This document shows positions 45,860 through 58,884 of a DNA stretch of 64,000 nt, piece after piece. Both the position numbers and the translations under genes were made by a program. The DNA lies in the NCBI RefSeq assembly GCF_047948215.1, contig NC_134456.1, positions 12,611,730 through 12,675,729 of the forward strand, given 5' to 3'. The notes under the pieces were generated by a model, which was not told the DNA's origin, made no database searches, and saw only the letters and a list, made by a program, of their open reading frames with translations. This DNA comes from Lycorma delicatula. Taxonomy: Eukaryota; Arthropoda; Insecta; Hemiptera; Fulgoridae. Position 1 is the stretch's first letter. Every line of letters begins with the position of its first letter.

Positions 45860-46898
45860 ACTTTTAGTTAGTAAGAAACAAATGGAATACTGATTGGAGG
45901 AGTTTAAATACAAAATTAAACTCGGTGAAAACTTCTCCATATAAATGGAAAAGCGACTTTAAGTTGACTCGCCGTGAACAAGTAGCTGTGACCGGACTTA
46001 GAATCGGTCACACGCGATTAACAAATTTATATATGTTAACCGGCGAAGTGAGACCAATGTGCGGTGTTTGTAATAAAACACTGACAATCAAGCATCTAAT
46101 AGAAGAGTGTACCACATATGAGGACCTCAGAAAAAGGTTCCGTCTAAGAAGTGACATTACTGCTGATCTGGATAATGGAAATGAAGAAAAGATAGTTGCA
46201 TTTTTACGCGCCAGTGGACTTCTTAGAAGTCTGTAAAAGTTGAAAAATTTTTAAAGCTGTGTTAAAGAATCTCTAAGTGGAATTCATTATGTGTATGGGA
46301 GTCTCGAAGCGTGGCACGTGTAGTGACGGGAGGTAGCCCTCTTGCCTAGGCCATCCTGGCTCGTCTGCATTCAAGAGCAGTGAGTCGGGGTGTGTCCAAT
46401 GATGGCATGGGGGACCCTCAAGGGTAAACTGAGGGCGCGAGGCTATGGGTAAGCGCAATGGATGCCTGTAGCCTGTTTATAAGGAGTCAACTGCCACGGC
46501 ATCCTGGCGCGACTAATATGCTGCTTCACGGCGGTACTTGTCGCCCCGAGGGTGCTTAACAAATTAATAAACGAGACAGGTAGAATAATGATATGGTATG
46601 GTATTGTATAAACATTATTTTTTTTAATTTCATGTTCATTGAGATTTTTATCTCAATTTTTAATATCGGGTCCCTTTACACCCCGTAAAAAGATAAACAC
46701 AAACACAACACTGTGTTTGTCTTTGTTGTTTTTGTCATAATGTATTTTGTGAAGTTTGTGCTTTTAAATAAAATGTAAGGGCCCTTTACACTCTTACATA
46801 TGACGATCCAGATGGTGATACTAATTTATTTTAAAGAATGTGACGAGGGCTAATGACCCTAGCAGTCGATGCCCGTAAAAACAAGCAAAAAAAAAAAA
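45860..46898 (+). mobile_element. Jockey-like LINE ORF2 3' end with 3' UTR and poly(A)
   Basis: The plus-strand frame from about 45877 reads KWNTDWRSLNTKLNSVKTS, YKWKSDFKLTRREQVAV, TGLRIGHTRLTNLYMLTGE and a CGVCNKTLTIKHLIEEC zinc motif, ending LLRSL at 46236. This is the C-terminus after the RNase H region of Jockey-like ORF2. A partly GC-rich 3' UTR of about 610 bp follows, with two GGGTCCCTTTACAC/GGGCCCTTTACAC-type repeats. The terminus GGGCTAATGACCCTAGCAGT...GATGCCC is followed by an A-rich tail. It shares UTR motif and terminus with the gag-only copies. It is 5'-truncated. Confidence 0.8.
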
Positions 46899-48270
46899 AG
46901 AAAAACTTTTTCCACTTTCAAAATAATAAACTGTTGTATATTTAAAATAATCAGCTTCTAAATATTTTGTTTATTAAAACCATAACTATCTGATTTATTT
47001 TCTTTTTAATACAAATATTAAATGAAATTGTGCAAATTATTTTAATTAAAATGACTTAAAAATTGTTCTGTATTTACAAAGATGCTTCACTAGATGTTTA
47101 GCTTCATCAACGAGGATTAGGCCTATCTTTAAACTACAGATCCATTTTTCGAATCATCAAATCTAAAAAAAAAAATTGGAAAATTGCTACCAGATTTTGA
47201 GAATGATTAATTTTTAAAAGAATGTCTTTTAAAGTAATTCTCCACCTTCCTTGGAATTCAAACGATATTTTGAGTCAATATGTGTGTTTGTGTGTATGTG
47301 GAGTGTGCGCGCTTATATGTATGTATTCACATGTTAAGTTAAAGCAGATTCTTTAAAACATAATTTGATTATTATTTGTATTTAAAATAAACGTAAAATA
47401 AGTTACGTAAATGAAGAAAATTACTTGGTTTTTGTTTTTGAAAATTTCCTACAAGTATTAAAAATTACACTAAAAATTGGATTCTACAAAAAAAGACAGT
47501 TAATATTTCATTAAAATTGTATGAACCGTAATTTTTAACAGATAAAGCTTACTAAAGGGTTATTGAAATAATAATTTGAAATAAAAGATTGCTCTCCAAA
47601 AATCGTGAAAAAATCGTGGTTTTGCTTAAAATCTAAACCTACTCGTATGCATTGTAGAAAAAGTAAATGTAAGAAATTAAATGAAAAAAGGGAATTATAA
47701 TAAACGTATTAAATTACATGTTAACAGTACTTACGAAATATAAAACAATTTTTTAATATAAGAATAGTAAAAAATAGAAATAACTCTTCTTTTTAGGTAA
47801 TCCTAATAAAGTTAAAATCATCTAAACCATTTACAACTTCAATTCAAACTGTTTGCTAAGAATTAGCACACTCTTCTTTTATAAATTGGGTTGATGAAAC
47901 TTATCTCAAGCAAGATAAAAGACTTTAAAAATAATCTTTAAAAGATTCACGGGTGGAGATATCTCCCCCTTTGAACAAACTTTTAAGGAAGGGCATAACA
48001 ATTTAATGTTCTTATGATTGAAAACGTTTACAAAAAGATTTTTACAAAAATTAAAATTCATAACCTATGTATGCTGCTCCTTTCATATCATTCATATTTC
48101 ATATTCATCACTGACGTGATATGAAAGGGGAATAGTAAAATTAGCTTACAACTTTACGCGTAAACAATAATGAAATCATTTTATGAGAAAAAAAAAATTA
48201 TAAACATTTTAGTTACATTTAAAGCAACGCATGTAAAAAAAAAAAATTAAGGAGATGGTTGCAATTGCTT
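46899..48270. other. unassigned AT-rich DNA
   Basis: No gene is seen. It includes a perfect 12-bp inverted repeat at 48079-48090/48117-48128 (CCTTTCATATCA) with a 26-nt loop. Confidence 0.4.
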
Positions 48271-48312
48271 TTCATTTAAAAATTTCTCCATACATGGGTG
48301 TCTGAAACACAA

Positions 48313-48428
48313 AAAATTAAATTGTTTTCAAGTGATAAAAGACGATTTCTGTATTTAGTTTTTAGCGCAACCATAGACGAAAAACCCGTTTTACACAGGT
48401 AAGACGTGGCGAAAGGAATTAATATTTT
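48313..48428 (-). repeat. dispersed repeat, copy 2 (inverted partner at 19.3 kb)
   Basis: The reverse complement reads TTTTTCGTCTATGGTTGCGC and TTTTATCACTTGAAAACAAT, matching 19262-19378. Its relation to the adjoining hAT end is unclear. Confidence 0.7.
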
Positions 48429-48639
48429 CAATGCTTCTGTGACTAAATTTCCGTACTAACTTCGACGATCAAGCCAAAACGGAAGTAAATTGTGGTTGTA
48501 ACTTTCTATCGGTAGACATTTGGATGAGCTGGTTATGAATTTCAACTGGCAACTTAGCAGCTGCAACAATGTTTTCACTAAATAGATTCAGTACCCATTT
48601 CTTTGAGAAATCATTTTTATCTTCTGGAATATACACCGC

Positions 48640-48911
48640 CATCTAAATTTTTTGTGTTCAAACGTGACGTTCTCACAGCGAATATTTGCAAGCAGACCAA
48701 ATTATAAAGAACACGTACACATCAAGTTGTAACCTGTAAATTGCTCATATTTGTACATTATATATATTCATGTTCATAAGCATCGCTATCAGCGGAGCTA
48801 AATAGTTTTAACTAGGTTTCATTGAGTCGAAGTTGGGGGGCTCGCGAAATATTTATAACATAGTTTTTAAAATTTTTGGGGTCTTGGAGCTAAAAAGGTT
48901 GAGAATCACTG
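48640..48911 (-). mobile_element. hAT transposon end, second copy
   Basis: On the minus strand it begins CAGTGATTCTCAACCTTTTT, a typical hAT/Charlie-type terminal repeat. It continues with sequence matching the 5' end of the hAT relic at 60250-60503 (shared AAGCAGACCAAATTA, ACCTGTAAATTGCTCAT and AACTAGGTTTCATT on the plus strand). No transposase coding is visible beyond a possible initiation region near 48640. Confidence 0.7.
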
Positions 48912-51900
48912 CAATAGACTGTTCAACAACGAAGTTTTTTTTCTATTAACGATAAAATAATTTTTGCAACTAATTTCTGTTTATTGCATTCATATTTTAA
49001 AATCATCCATTCTAATATAACAATGGAGCTAGAGAAAATTTCACTGATCTTTTATACTTAGTACCATCTACTTAGTTCCTTTATTCCACTTTCAATCTTT
49101 CTCTTATTTAACTCTAAATATCCTAAAAAATATGTAATTATTTTCTTTAAAATCGATTTATAAATGTACGCTTTATCAACTGCTTTAATTTTATGTTAAA
49201 CATTTCCGAGGATAGAAGCCAGTTCCATAGAAATAGCGATTTAAAAATAAATTTTTTAATTGTTACTAAATGAAGAACAATATGCATTTTTATTTATTAT
49301 TTCTCTGGCACTTCTTTTTATTGTTCTAAAGTGTTTTTTTACTCCTTGTTAAATTTTTATATTCATTTTTCTGTGTTATTCATGGAATTTTTTTATAAAA
49401 TCATCAAACTCAGCTAAGTTTTTAATTAATTTCATTTCTATGTGGTAAGATTCCAAAAAATTATCACATTAAACCTGACATCTTATGTTGCATGAGATAA
49501 ATACAATCAATGTTGACATATCTTATCAGTGTGCGTATCTTTACGGTTTGAATGAAAGCAATTTTATTCTTAACGAATTAATTATAATAAAATTTAATGT
49601 TTTTGTTGATTTGTTTAAATTTTTTATTTTGTTTACTCTTCAACATCACGAGAAGTATTAAAAAAAGCAAAAATATTAAATATTACTACCAGATAATATT
49701 GAAATTCTCTTTTAGCTTTCACTTTTAGGTTTTTTCCACCCTAACAAATTAATTACTACAATAGTTACAGTTCTAAATGTCAGTATAAACATTTTTTTGT
49801 TTATGATGATTTTGTCTACCAGGAACTTAGTGTTACTGTATAATATTAATTTATATTATTGCATTAGTATTATTAATTTGCTCTGTGGTAGTCACCAAGG
49901 TTAGGTTGTTTTATTTAGGTTATTTGTCTAAGTGAATGTTTAAAATTTTATTATAAGATTCGTAGATGTTAAGCTTGAATAGGGCTCACTAATTTCCATT
50001 ATGAATATGTGTATGTGAATAAGTTATAAAATGTTTACATGTACGTGAAAAAGTCTTTGAGGTTAGTTTCAAGAGCTGTCATCAAAGGACGTTATTTGGG
50101 AAATTCATTCGCATAATATGTTGAAATTTAGTAAAGGATTATTATTAAACTTAAGTATAATAGTAATAAACTAGTATGTATGGGTACAAAAAAAAACTTG
50201 AAAAAGAAATTTGTAAATATTGAGGCATAAAGTCTATAGTAGCAATAATTTATTTTCTGGGTTTAATTTTTCTTAGTTTTTTTACTTTAGTTACCATTTA
50301 ATTTCCTTGAACATGTTACCACTGAACCTATTATAAAAATTACTATTTCTGCAGTTATGGATGTTTTCTTTATCATTATACTTTCCACATTGGAACTTCC
50401 AGTATTAGCCAGTATTGAACCGTTGATGAATGTCAATTTGAACAAAAATATAATAACCAACAAGCAATCTTTCTGCAGAAATCTTTCTTTGATAAGTGTT
50501 TTAATGATTTAATACTTGTAGGTCAAGAAAAAAATAATGGGGATGAAAATCCTGTTATTTTTGTGTAACTATGGAGTTACTTTTCACTCATCTTTACTAT
50601 CAAATTATACAAAAATTAAAAAATTCTTGCTTAGTAACCAACCAAATTAAAAACCAATCTTTATGAAATTTTCACATGCCCAACTTCAGATAAGTTATAC
50701 ATAGGCATGTAAATATAAGAAACCCCTATTAACTGAATCTTTGTATTCCCTTTACCTCAAAACGTAAATTCATTTTCATCACCACTTAACCAAAAGTAAT
50801 ACCATACTTTTTATTCAAAAAAAGTTAAGAACAGAAAATTGTTTACATTTATGTAGTAATGAAAAAGTTTTGTTACTGGGAAAGGATAATTTTCCCAGCA
50901 ACCCTTGATTTTTTTTTGATCTTTCTATATTTGTTTATATGGTTATTGTATAAAAATATTTAAGAAATTTGATAATAATTAAGGCATGTCTGTATTGTAA
51001 ATTGTAACCTAATTTAGAGTGAGGATTATTATTTAAATATGAGATTCTTTGGAATCCAGTTTGCCCATATATCAATGCAACCACTGCACATGTTTACATT
51101 CAGCCACAATATAATATATATAGTTTGATAGCATGGAGAAAAAAGAGGCTGAAGTAGTCTTTGATGATTATCCAAGTCTCATAAAATAGGAAGTAAATAT
51201 TAATTTAACATACAACAAACTTGACAAATTATAAAAGTCAACGTAAATAACGAAACTGAATGGTTAACCTCGGCATAAAACAATATTGCTTGTTTTCTGA
51301 TATTGGAAACTTTAGCTTCCAAATATGCTATTTAATATTTGTGATGTTAATTTTCTCCTCTAATTCCAAGGAAGGAATGGTGCAAAAGTGGAATCTATTG
51401 CTTTCTACCAAAGAAACTGAGTTGGTGAGAATCTGTCTAGAACCTAAACATGATAAAAAATTTAATTTGTGCAGTTCAGTATTGTTAGAAAATAAATTTG
51501 TAACAATAATACTAAACTGCATAAATTTAATTTTATTTATAATGTAAAACTTTTTTTATAATAAGTTGTATTAAAATTTTATACCTGGTTTTTTTTTTGC
51601 ATCTTGACATAACCCAGTACAGAATATTTAAAGTTTTAAGTATCTTGTTGAAGAGTTTAAAATATATATATAGATTCTCCCATGTGTGGGGTAATTAGTT
51701 TTGACTCCCAGCTGAACCAGCAGTGTTGGAGCTCATTTATGGAGCTCCAAGAATACGTTCTGTGATGGTAATAACAAGCTTTAGGTCAAGGATATAACAA
51801 ACAAGGATATCAATGCCTGTGGGTCCTTAGTGCAACAGATATATAGCAACTTTTGAAATATCATAAAAATTAAAAAATCAAAATAATAAAGAGGATAAAT

Positions 51901-53670
51901 GTTCAATAGTTCAAAATAGTTACACTACTGTAGTATAGTGAAACGTTTTGTTTAATATACTCTACACACTTTTTAGTACAAATAAATACATTATCTCACA
52001 GTCGTATAACTTATTTCCATTACTCTTACTGAAAAAAATCATAACTTTTCTGCGAATCAGCAAGTAACAGAAGAGTTATTTAAATACAAATAATCCTCTG
52101 AAATTAGATAGAATACTCGTATTTCTACCATAAAGAATAACATTTTGGGATATGTTTAGAAAATACTCATTTAAATAATAATAAGCCAAAAGTATTAATA
52201 ATGCTGCTGTTCATAAATATATTCTTTTTTTGAATTAAATAGATGTAATTTAACCTTAATCTGCTTTACGTAAACAAAACAACCAATTTTTTTATTTTTA
52301 TAATTATATCAATTTTGCCAATTTATGATTTTTACTTAGTTGTGTTTATTTTATTGAAGCTGTTTCAACTCTCTTTTCCCTAACTGAAATTTATTGATCT
52401 ACAGCATTAAAATGAACAAGTGATAATGATAAACAAAGATTAATTTTGTTGCAACAGATTAACCTAAGTGAATCAGAACAGTACTTTCTAATACTGTAAT
52501 GTAACTTTTTTTTATGAAATTTTCTGAAAATATAATGAATAACCAAATATGTGCAAATAAAATTTGAATAAAATCCATGTGAGAATGTATTTACCTATAT
52601 ATCATGATGTTGATACTAAAAATTAGTAATAAATACATAAAAATACAAAATATCAAACAATATTTCACAAAAATTCCCATAAATTAATATTGAAATCTAC
52701 TTCAATTTCATTTCATTTCACTTTGTCTTGCATAAATTAAATTTCTTAACTGTCCCTCCTGTGAGCAAAGTAATTTCTTATAGATGTAATCGCTTATCAC
52801 AGTTAAAATAGTTTTATGCATGATGGTAGTTTTGCAAAGGAAGTGGCTACTAACCTACATAAGCAACCAAGTCCTTTTAAGTTTAGAGATTGTAGCAGAA
52901 ATGTTGCCACTGAAAACAAACTTAATCAATAGAAATGTTGAGGTCAGAAATACTTTATGTACATTTATGGAATTTTGGCCTAATCAGACCTAATTAAAAT
53001 ATAAAACAATATATGTTTTGCTAATATTGTTTTTTCATTAGACCGAGAATGAATTCTGTATATACTTTTGCCAACCTATGTTATCAGAATGATTATTAAT
53101 CTTGGCTATAATTTTTATATCATTATGTTAGAGGAAATACACTTTAAAAATAAATGTTAACACTTTGTCCAAATCAGCTGCAGTTTGAAAATATAGACAC
53201 CTGATGCAGGACTCAACAACTTTAGTCGAGGTAACAGAATATTGACAGTTCTTCCATTGCACAATCTAAGATCCAAACTTCCTTTTAACTCTTAAGAAGG
53301 TGAACACCCCTGAGTCCAAGGTAGACTTAACATACTAAACATTAGTTCACCCTAAGCCAACCCTGCTTTGTTCATAAAACCATTTATAAAGAGATAAAGA
53401 CTTTTTACTGTAGTAAGAAAATATTTTTAGTAAAAGAGAAATTATCTTAAACTTTTTGTAAGAAAAAATTATTTTTCTTTTAATAAAATTGTAAAGAAAA
53501 CCTTAACAGGAAATCCTTTGGTTTGGACTCGTATGATGGGATGTGCTTGTAGATTAAAAGTTGTGCTAATTAATTAAAAGTTGGCTAACATTTATGTGAT
53601 GTACATCTTTTCCTGCCATCTGAATAGTCTCTGATTTGCAGCGTTATAATAGACTAAGGGTTCTTAGGCA
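48912..53670. other. long unassigned AT-rich stretch
   Basis: Nothing convincing across about 4.8 kb. A short open piece at about 51719-51830 (AVLELIYGAPRIRSVMVITS) is unusually protein-like but has no recognised homologue and soon meets a stop. The 95-codon frame at 51260 has no domain I recognise. This could be intron or intergenic DNA. Confidence 0.4.
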
Positions 53671-53755
53671 CTTCGGTGACTTTACCTAAGGTACCTTTAC
53701 AGAAGTTTAATTTGCAAACTGCACCTTCATTTAATGCAACTTCATCCAAAGAAAT

Positions 53756-53880
53756 ATTTCAATTCCACATCCTTGCAGTTACATCTACGCACACGTTTGG
53801 GATGGGCAATAACTTTGTACTAAAATACTTATACTTATTTCAGCCAATGGGGTACTGGTTTTGCTCAGAAAAGTATTATG
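53756..53880 (-). repeat. direct repeat within LINE relic, copy 1
   Basis: TTACATCTACGCACACGTT and neighbouring sequence recur at 54512-54640 in the same orientation with few differences. Both derive from the part of the protein reading (minus) LSKTSTPLAEISI / LSKTNASLSEISI. Confidence 0.85.
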
Positions 53881-54125
53881 GGTCGAATCAATAGACAAAA
53901 AATTTGTCGTAAATTCTACATTTAGATCATTATTAGAAAGAACAAGATCCAAAATTAACCAGATACCTATAGGAAAATGAGAATTATATTGCTGCAAATT
54001 CAGATAATCTATAAAATTAATAGAATTTTGGGCTTCTTAGTGTAATAACTGCAATTAGGAAACATGGATCTGTCACACTAGTCAGTACTAGGAGCATTAA
54101 AATCTTCACTAATAACAAGGTAAAA
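53770..54125 (-). pseudogene. LINE endonuclease-domain relic
   Basis: The minus strand reads VISEDFNAPSTD (canonical GDFNAP), then after a gap INFIDYLNLQQYNSHF, then ILDLVLSNNDLNVEF and STPLAEISI. This is the C-terminal part of an apurinic-type LINE endonuclease of the CR1/L2/Jockey kind. The GDFN Gly is replaced by Glu, and stops interrupt it. It is probably part of the same decayed region as the repeat at 54512-54640. Confidence 0.65.
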
Positions 54126-54511
54126 ACACAAATGTCAACTTTCACTATTAACCTATCAAAATTGTTTGAAATACACTTTCTCTTGGACCAGATTAATGAT
54201 TCCCTAGCAGTATACTTTCATTGTCCTTCAAACAATCTCCTATCCTGACTCATTCAGGATGATTTTCCAAATCCGAGTGTGTAAAAGATTTTGAAGAAGA
54301 GTGCACAGGTACCGCTTCTAAACTTCTTGCCTAAATTTAATTAATCGTGGTCAGCTCAAAAAACAGTAGAAAAATTAAGTAATCAGATGTTTAAAACTTT
54401 AAATTTTGTTTCTGATTTAAGAGAACTGTAAAAAAGTAAGTCAATGAACCACATGGTCCAACATCAGGAGACATTACCTTTCCAAGATAAAAATAATGCC
54501 ACAGACAAAAC

Positions 54512-54640
54512 AAAATTCCACATCCCTGCAGTTACATCTACGCACACGTTCGGGATGGGCAACAATTTTGTACTACAAATACTTATTTCAGACAATGAGG
54601 CATTAGTTTTGCTCAGAAGATATCCAGTGGAGTTACTATT
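54512..54640 (-). repeat. direct repeat within LINE relic, copy 2
   Basis: Partner of 53756-53880. It may be a second decayed LINE copy or a local duplication; no endonuclease motif is visible upstream of this copy. Confidence 0.85.
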
Positions 54641-54649
54641 TGTAATGCC

Positions 54650-56450
54650 ACCTTAGCTTTTAATAACATACTAGCAGCATCACTAAGTACTTAGGCAGCG
54701 TCCTGAAAAAGAAGACTTTACAGCCAATAGTGAACCTCCTTGAAATGTCTTGCTTCAAGCAATTGCCATCAGCTTAGGAAAGTAACTGCAATTTAAGGAC
54801 AAGTCATTTAGTGCTGATTCAGTAACAGCAGTGGTATCATAATAACAAGCTGTTATAGATACAAAAAATTCATCAGCTTTGTTCAAAGAATCCTAATGTT
54901 TTCATAAATTATACTTCATCTACTATTCTTTCCCATTTTTTTTATCAAACAAAATCTGCTTGATCTCCAAAGAATATTTACCACAAATGAATTCCCAAAT
55001 TTCTCCTCAGATTTAAAAGAACCATAAAAAATTAAGAACCAGTATGCTACATGGCCAAACATCAACAGATATTACCTTTACCAGATAATAATAATAAAAA
55101 TTTCTCATGAGTAATTTAGCGTAGGCAAGACATGTTATAGATTTGCCATAATTCCAGATATTATTTAGGAAAATAATTTTTTTGTTTTAATAAAAATAAA
55201 ATTATTTTAGGCTTGAGAATGCAACTCAGTAACTAAAAAATTTTCTTATAAAATTAAAAGAAAAGACTCCAATTTTGTGGCTAACTTTATAAAATTAACA
55301 GTAGCAGTATAACAAAGTAGTTTATTTATATATGTAGAATACAATAATAGACTTCGCTTAATAATAAAAATGAGAAAATAAAATGGTCTCCAGAAACCTC
55401 TAAAGATTAAAAAAAAAATACAAATAATGAAGCAAGATATTAAAAATATAGAAAACTTTAGATAAATGATCAATTCACAAAAGGTTTCCAGAACAAATCC
55501 CCTCCCAAAAAAGATGCAAAATGGGCATAAACAGAATCTCTTCATTCAATCTGAAAGAATGGAAAACTCAAACATTATAAAAAAAAATAAATCGATTTAA
55601 AAAAAATAATAAATTTGGCGTAGTTTCACTGTAGGCAAGCTTGATATTAATATCGACAAGATCTCTTAGTTTTGAGTTAAAAACTGAAAACTCAATTTAA
55701 AATTCTTTCTATCAGTATTACATCTATATACGAGGGACACCCAAAAAGTAAAGGTACACTCCCTTTATTTACAACAAAGCTTTTATAATATTGTTATTTA
55801 CAATAAAAACAAATCTTTAAATCACCTATAAAGAAAATAATTATTTTCTTTTTTATAAATCTATTAGTTAATCCTTGGATAATATATTACAGAAAAATAC
55901 CACCTCACCAAAATTAATTGTATCAGTATTTAAAGATGTGTGATTCAGAGTAATGCCATTATCTTATATTTCTATGGTAAATTCATGATTCTTTGCATTA
56001 TTTTTTCTTCATGTAGTATGATTCTTGAGGTACAGAATTATCTTTAGATATAAACTAAATATAGAATTAAATGTACTTCAGAGAAGTGATTAAATGTGGT
56101 TTGAATGAAATAAGTATTTGCATAGCAGTATTTGACGTTTGCATTGTCACATTTCACAATTCTTATCAATGAACATAAAAATACAACAGAAAAATAACAT
56201 GTTTTTAAATGAAACATTGATAAGAGAGTTAACTACTAAAATTAGTTTGCATAATTTTTATAAAATTTAGTTAAACAATTCACTAAAGTTCTCAGAGGTT
56301 ATAACCCATGTTACACAATGATAGAACTTATCAATGTATAATTCTTTCCTCTTTACAACTAATTGTTATAAATTAATTGTAGTTTATTCTTAACCATAAA
56401 TCTGTTAACATATTTTGATTTTTATCATACGAGCTGCATATTCTGCAATT
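54650..56450. other. unassigned AT-rich DNA with a solo mariner-like end
   Basis: At about 55731-55756, TACGAGGGACACCCAAAAAG resembles a mariner terminal repeat, but no transposase or matching opposite end was found. The rest is unassigned. Confidence 0.4.
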
Positions 56451-56540
56451 ATGTTAAATTCTGTTAAATTATTAAAATTTCTTGTAGTGGTTATTATAGT
56501 AATAGTCTTTGGTACTATATTTTATATGTATGGAAAGAAG
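56451..56540 (+). CDS. candidate first exon of a single-pass membrane protein
   Basis: An ATG opens 30 codons: MLNSVKLLKFLVVVIIVIVF then GTIFYMYGKK, running exactly up to a GTAAAG donor-like site. A short basic start, one hydrophobic helix and a basic stop resemble the signal-anchor of type II membrane proteins such as Golgi glycosyltransferases. No downstream exon was recognised, the frame is open upstream of the ATG, and AT-rich DNA readily encodes hydrophobic stretches, so this is only a candidate. Confidence 0.3.
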
Positions 56541-57239
56541 GTAAAGGTAAAAATTTTAATTTGATTCATATAAAAACAATTTTAAAAATATTTTTGAATT
56601 TAAGTTAATTTTGTAATGTAATACAGTATAAGTAGGTAATGGAATAGTCTATTAAATAACATGAAATGAAATTAGTTTATATAGGAAACAATTTTTTATT
56701 TAGACCTACAATACATGAAGACTGATATGTTACAATATTCATCATTTACCTTGAAAAAATAACAATATAATAAGAATAACAAAAGAATAAACACAAACAC
56801 AAACACATTGGAGTATACACAAACACTTCTCTATATTAAGATAATTCTGTGCACACTCCCTATCATTGCTCTTTATGTATTTTATCATTTTTGATTTTAT
56901 GTATTTCCTTTGTATAATACTTTTAAGCTTTTGTATTCTGTACATAATAACCGAGGAAGGACTGTGTACCCAAAACATTTTTATTTAAAATTACATTTAA
57001 ATAAAATGTAATTTTTTTTATGAAAATCAAAAAAACATGTTTTGTTTTCATTTTCAGTTTACTAGGATGTATTATGCTTTACCGCTCTACTGCTTTCAGT
57101 AGATTTTCTCTTACTCATCCTATTGTTGAAGAGCCTAGACACTTATGGCTTTAAAAAATAAAATCCAATTTTCGGTATTTTAACCCTAGAAGGTTTCTGA
57201 TAAAATAGTTCACCGACATTTCTCACTTAAATTGTTTTC
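56541..57239. other. unassigned AT-rich DNA
   Basis: No gene is supportable here. Confidence 0.4.
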
Positions 57240-57900
57240 ATATGATTTAATGGTGGTGTTGTTGGTTGGATTCAGTTAACTTCCAGTAGAGAATTTTTAA
57301 TTCACTTCAAAGGAGTTTTATCTAAGGAAGTTTTAGCAGCCTATGGTGTCCCTCATAGTTCCAGTCTTGACCCTTTTCTGATTTTGTCGATTTAACAATA
57401 TAAAAGATGGATAACCTATAATCAAATTACCAGTTATATGCAAATGGTATTAAAATTGATTTACAATTAATTGCATAGGGAACTGCTATACATTTTAAGA
57501 TAATATTATTCTCAGACATGCTGAAATGTATAAAATGTCACAAAATTTTGGTAATACAGTTGTCAGAAATTCCTCTTATAAAACAAGTACTTGTTAAAAT
57601 ATGTCTTCAAGTCTAAATTGATATCAAACGTTTAAAAAAAGAAAAGATATCAAGGATCTTGATAATCTTTTTGTCCTTGAACTTTGTTTTGCACTCCATG
57701 TCAGTTAAATGGAAGAAAAAACAAGTGGACAGATCATCACTGGGAAAAATAATAATACTTGCGCTCAGGTAAACTCATCTTAAATATACCTCTGTAATTT
57801 GGAATTGAGACATAGACATGTGAACAAGATTGAAATAGTTTAGAACATGGGAACAAGATTAGTGTTTGGGTATACAATAAATTCCCTAACCAATTAATAG
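57240..57900 (+). pseudogene. LINE reverse-transcriptase relic
   Basis: Plus-strand reading across frames gives GVLSKEVLAAYGVPHSSSLD then PFLILS, matching the RT block normally read as YGVPQGSxLGPLLF. It is followed by a decayed ITSYMQMVLKLIYN region where the YADD block should be. It is badly decayed. It may be related to the endonuclease relic at 53.8 kb, but that one is on the opposite strand. Confidence 0.5.
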
Positions 57901-58884
57901 ATAAAGAATATGCAGCTGTGTAAAGGTTAATGGATTATCAACCTTGGAAAAAAGAATAAAATTGTAATTTTTTCTCTCATACTTAACTGGAGAAATCATT
58001 GATCTGAGAACATCCATATATGGTTTTAGAAAGTTTTATGACTTAAAGATCAGTTTCACAAGTGTAATGCATGTAGATAAACAGGTGAGGACTGCAACAT
58101 TTTACAGCTGACTACATCTTTAATAGTTTTACCAGCGTCATTGTATGGTACCTTGCAGTCTCATAATAGCAAACATTTTATTAGGGAATTTATCCAGTTT
58201 GTTCAACAGAATTTTAAATTATGTTTCATAGAATGTTTTTGTTTAATATTTAATAGTATATTTCTGCTTTCATTATTTAAAAATTCCTTTATTCATATAA
58301 TTATTTTTATTTAGTCTGTAAAAATTATTCTTTGAATATTCTGTGTTTGCAATTTATGATTAGTATATTGAAATGATATAATAATGATTTATCTCTAACA
58401 TATTCCTTTTCATGTCTCTGGATGAAAGTTTATTTTCACTCTGGCATTAATGAAGTGAACAGCTAGAAAAGAAGTTAGAGAGCCATCAGATAAAAAAATA
58501 AAACATATTAGTATAGAAAACATTTTAAAATTCATAATGATAAACATATATTTGCAAAGAAGGAAATCAATTCTTTTTTAAAGTGCCTTCCCCATACAGA
58601 ACATTTATGGCTAAAGGGAGCTTATGTCAGTAATAAATTACGTCATTAATAGCATTAATTTATAATGATTCATTTTTATTTTTCTGTTTATTGTTATTCT
58701 AAATAAGTTAATGGAATATGTTGTTCGGGTAGTAACCTTTTCAATCTGCTATTTTATTTGTATTTTATTAATTTATATAGTAAACATTTAATAAAGTTTA
58801 AATATATTAATAGAATTAAATAAAAGTATAATATTTTATACATATCTTAATTAGTAATTTATATGCTGTACTATTACAGCATGA
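57901..58884. other. unassigned AT-rich DNA
   Basis: No gene is recognised; the first part may be further LINE relic. Confidence 0.4.
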
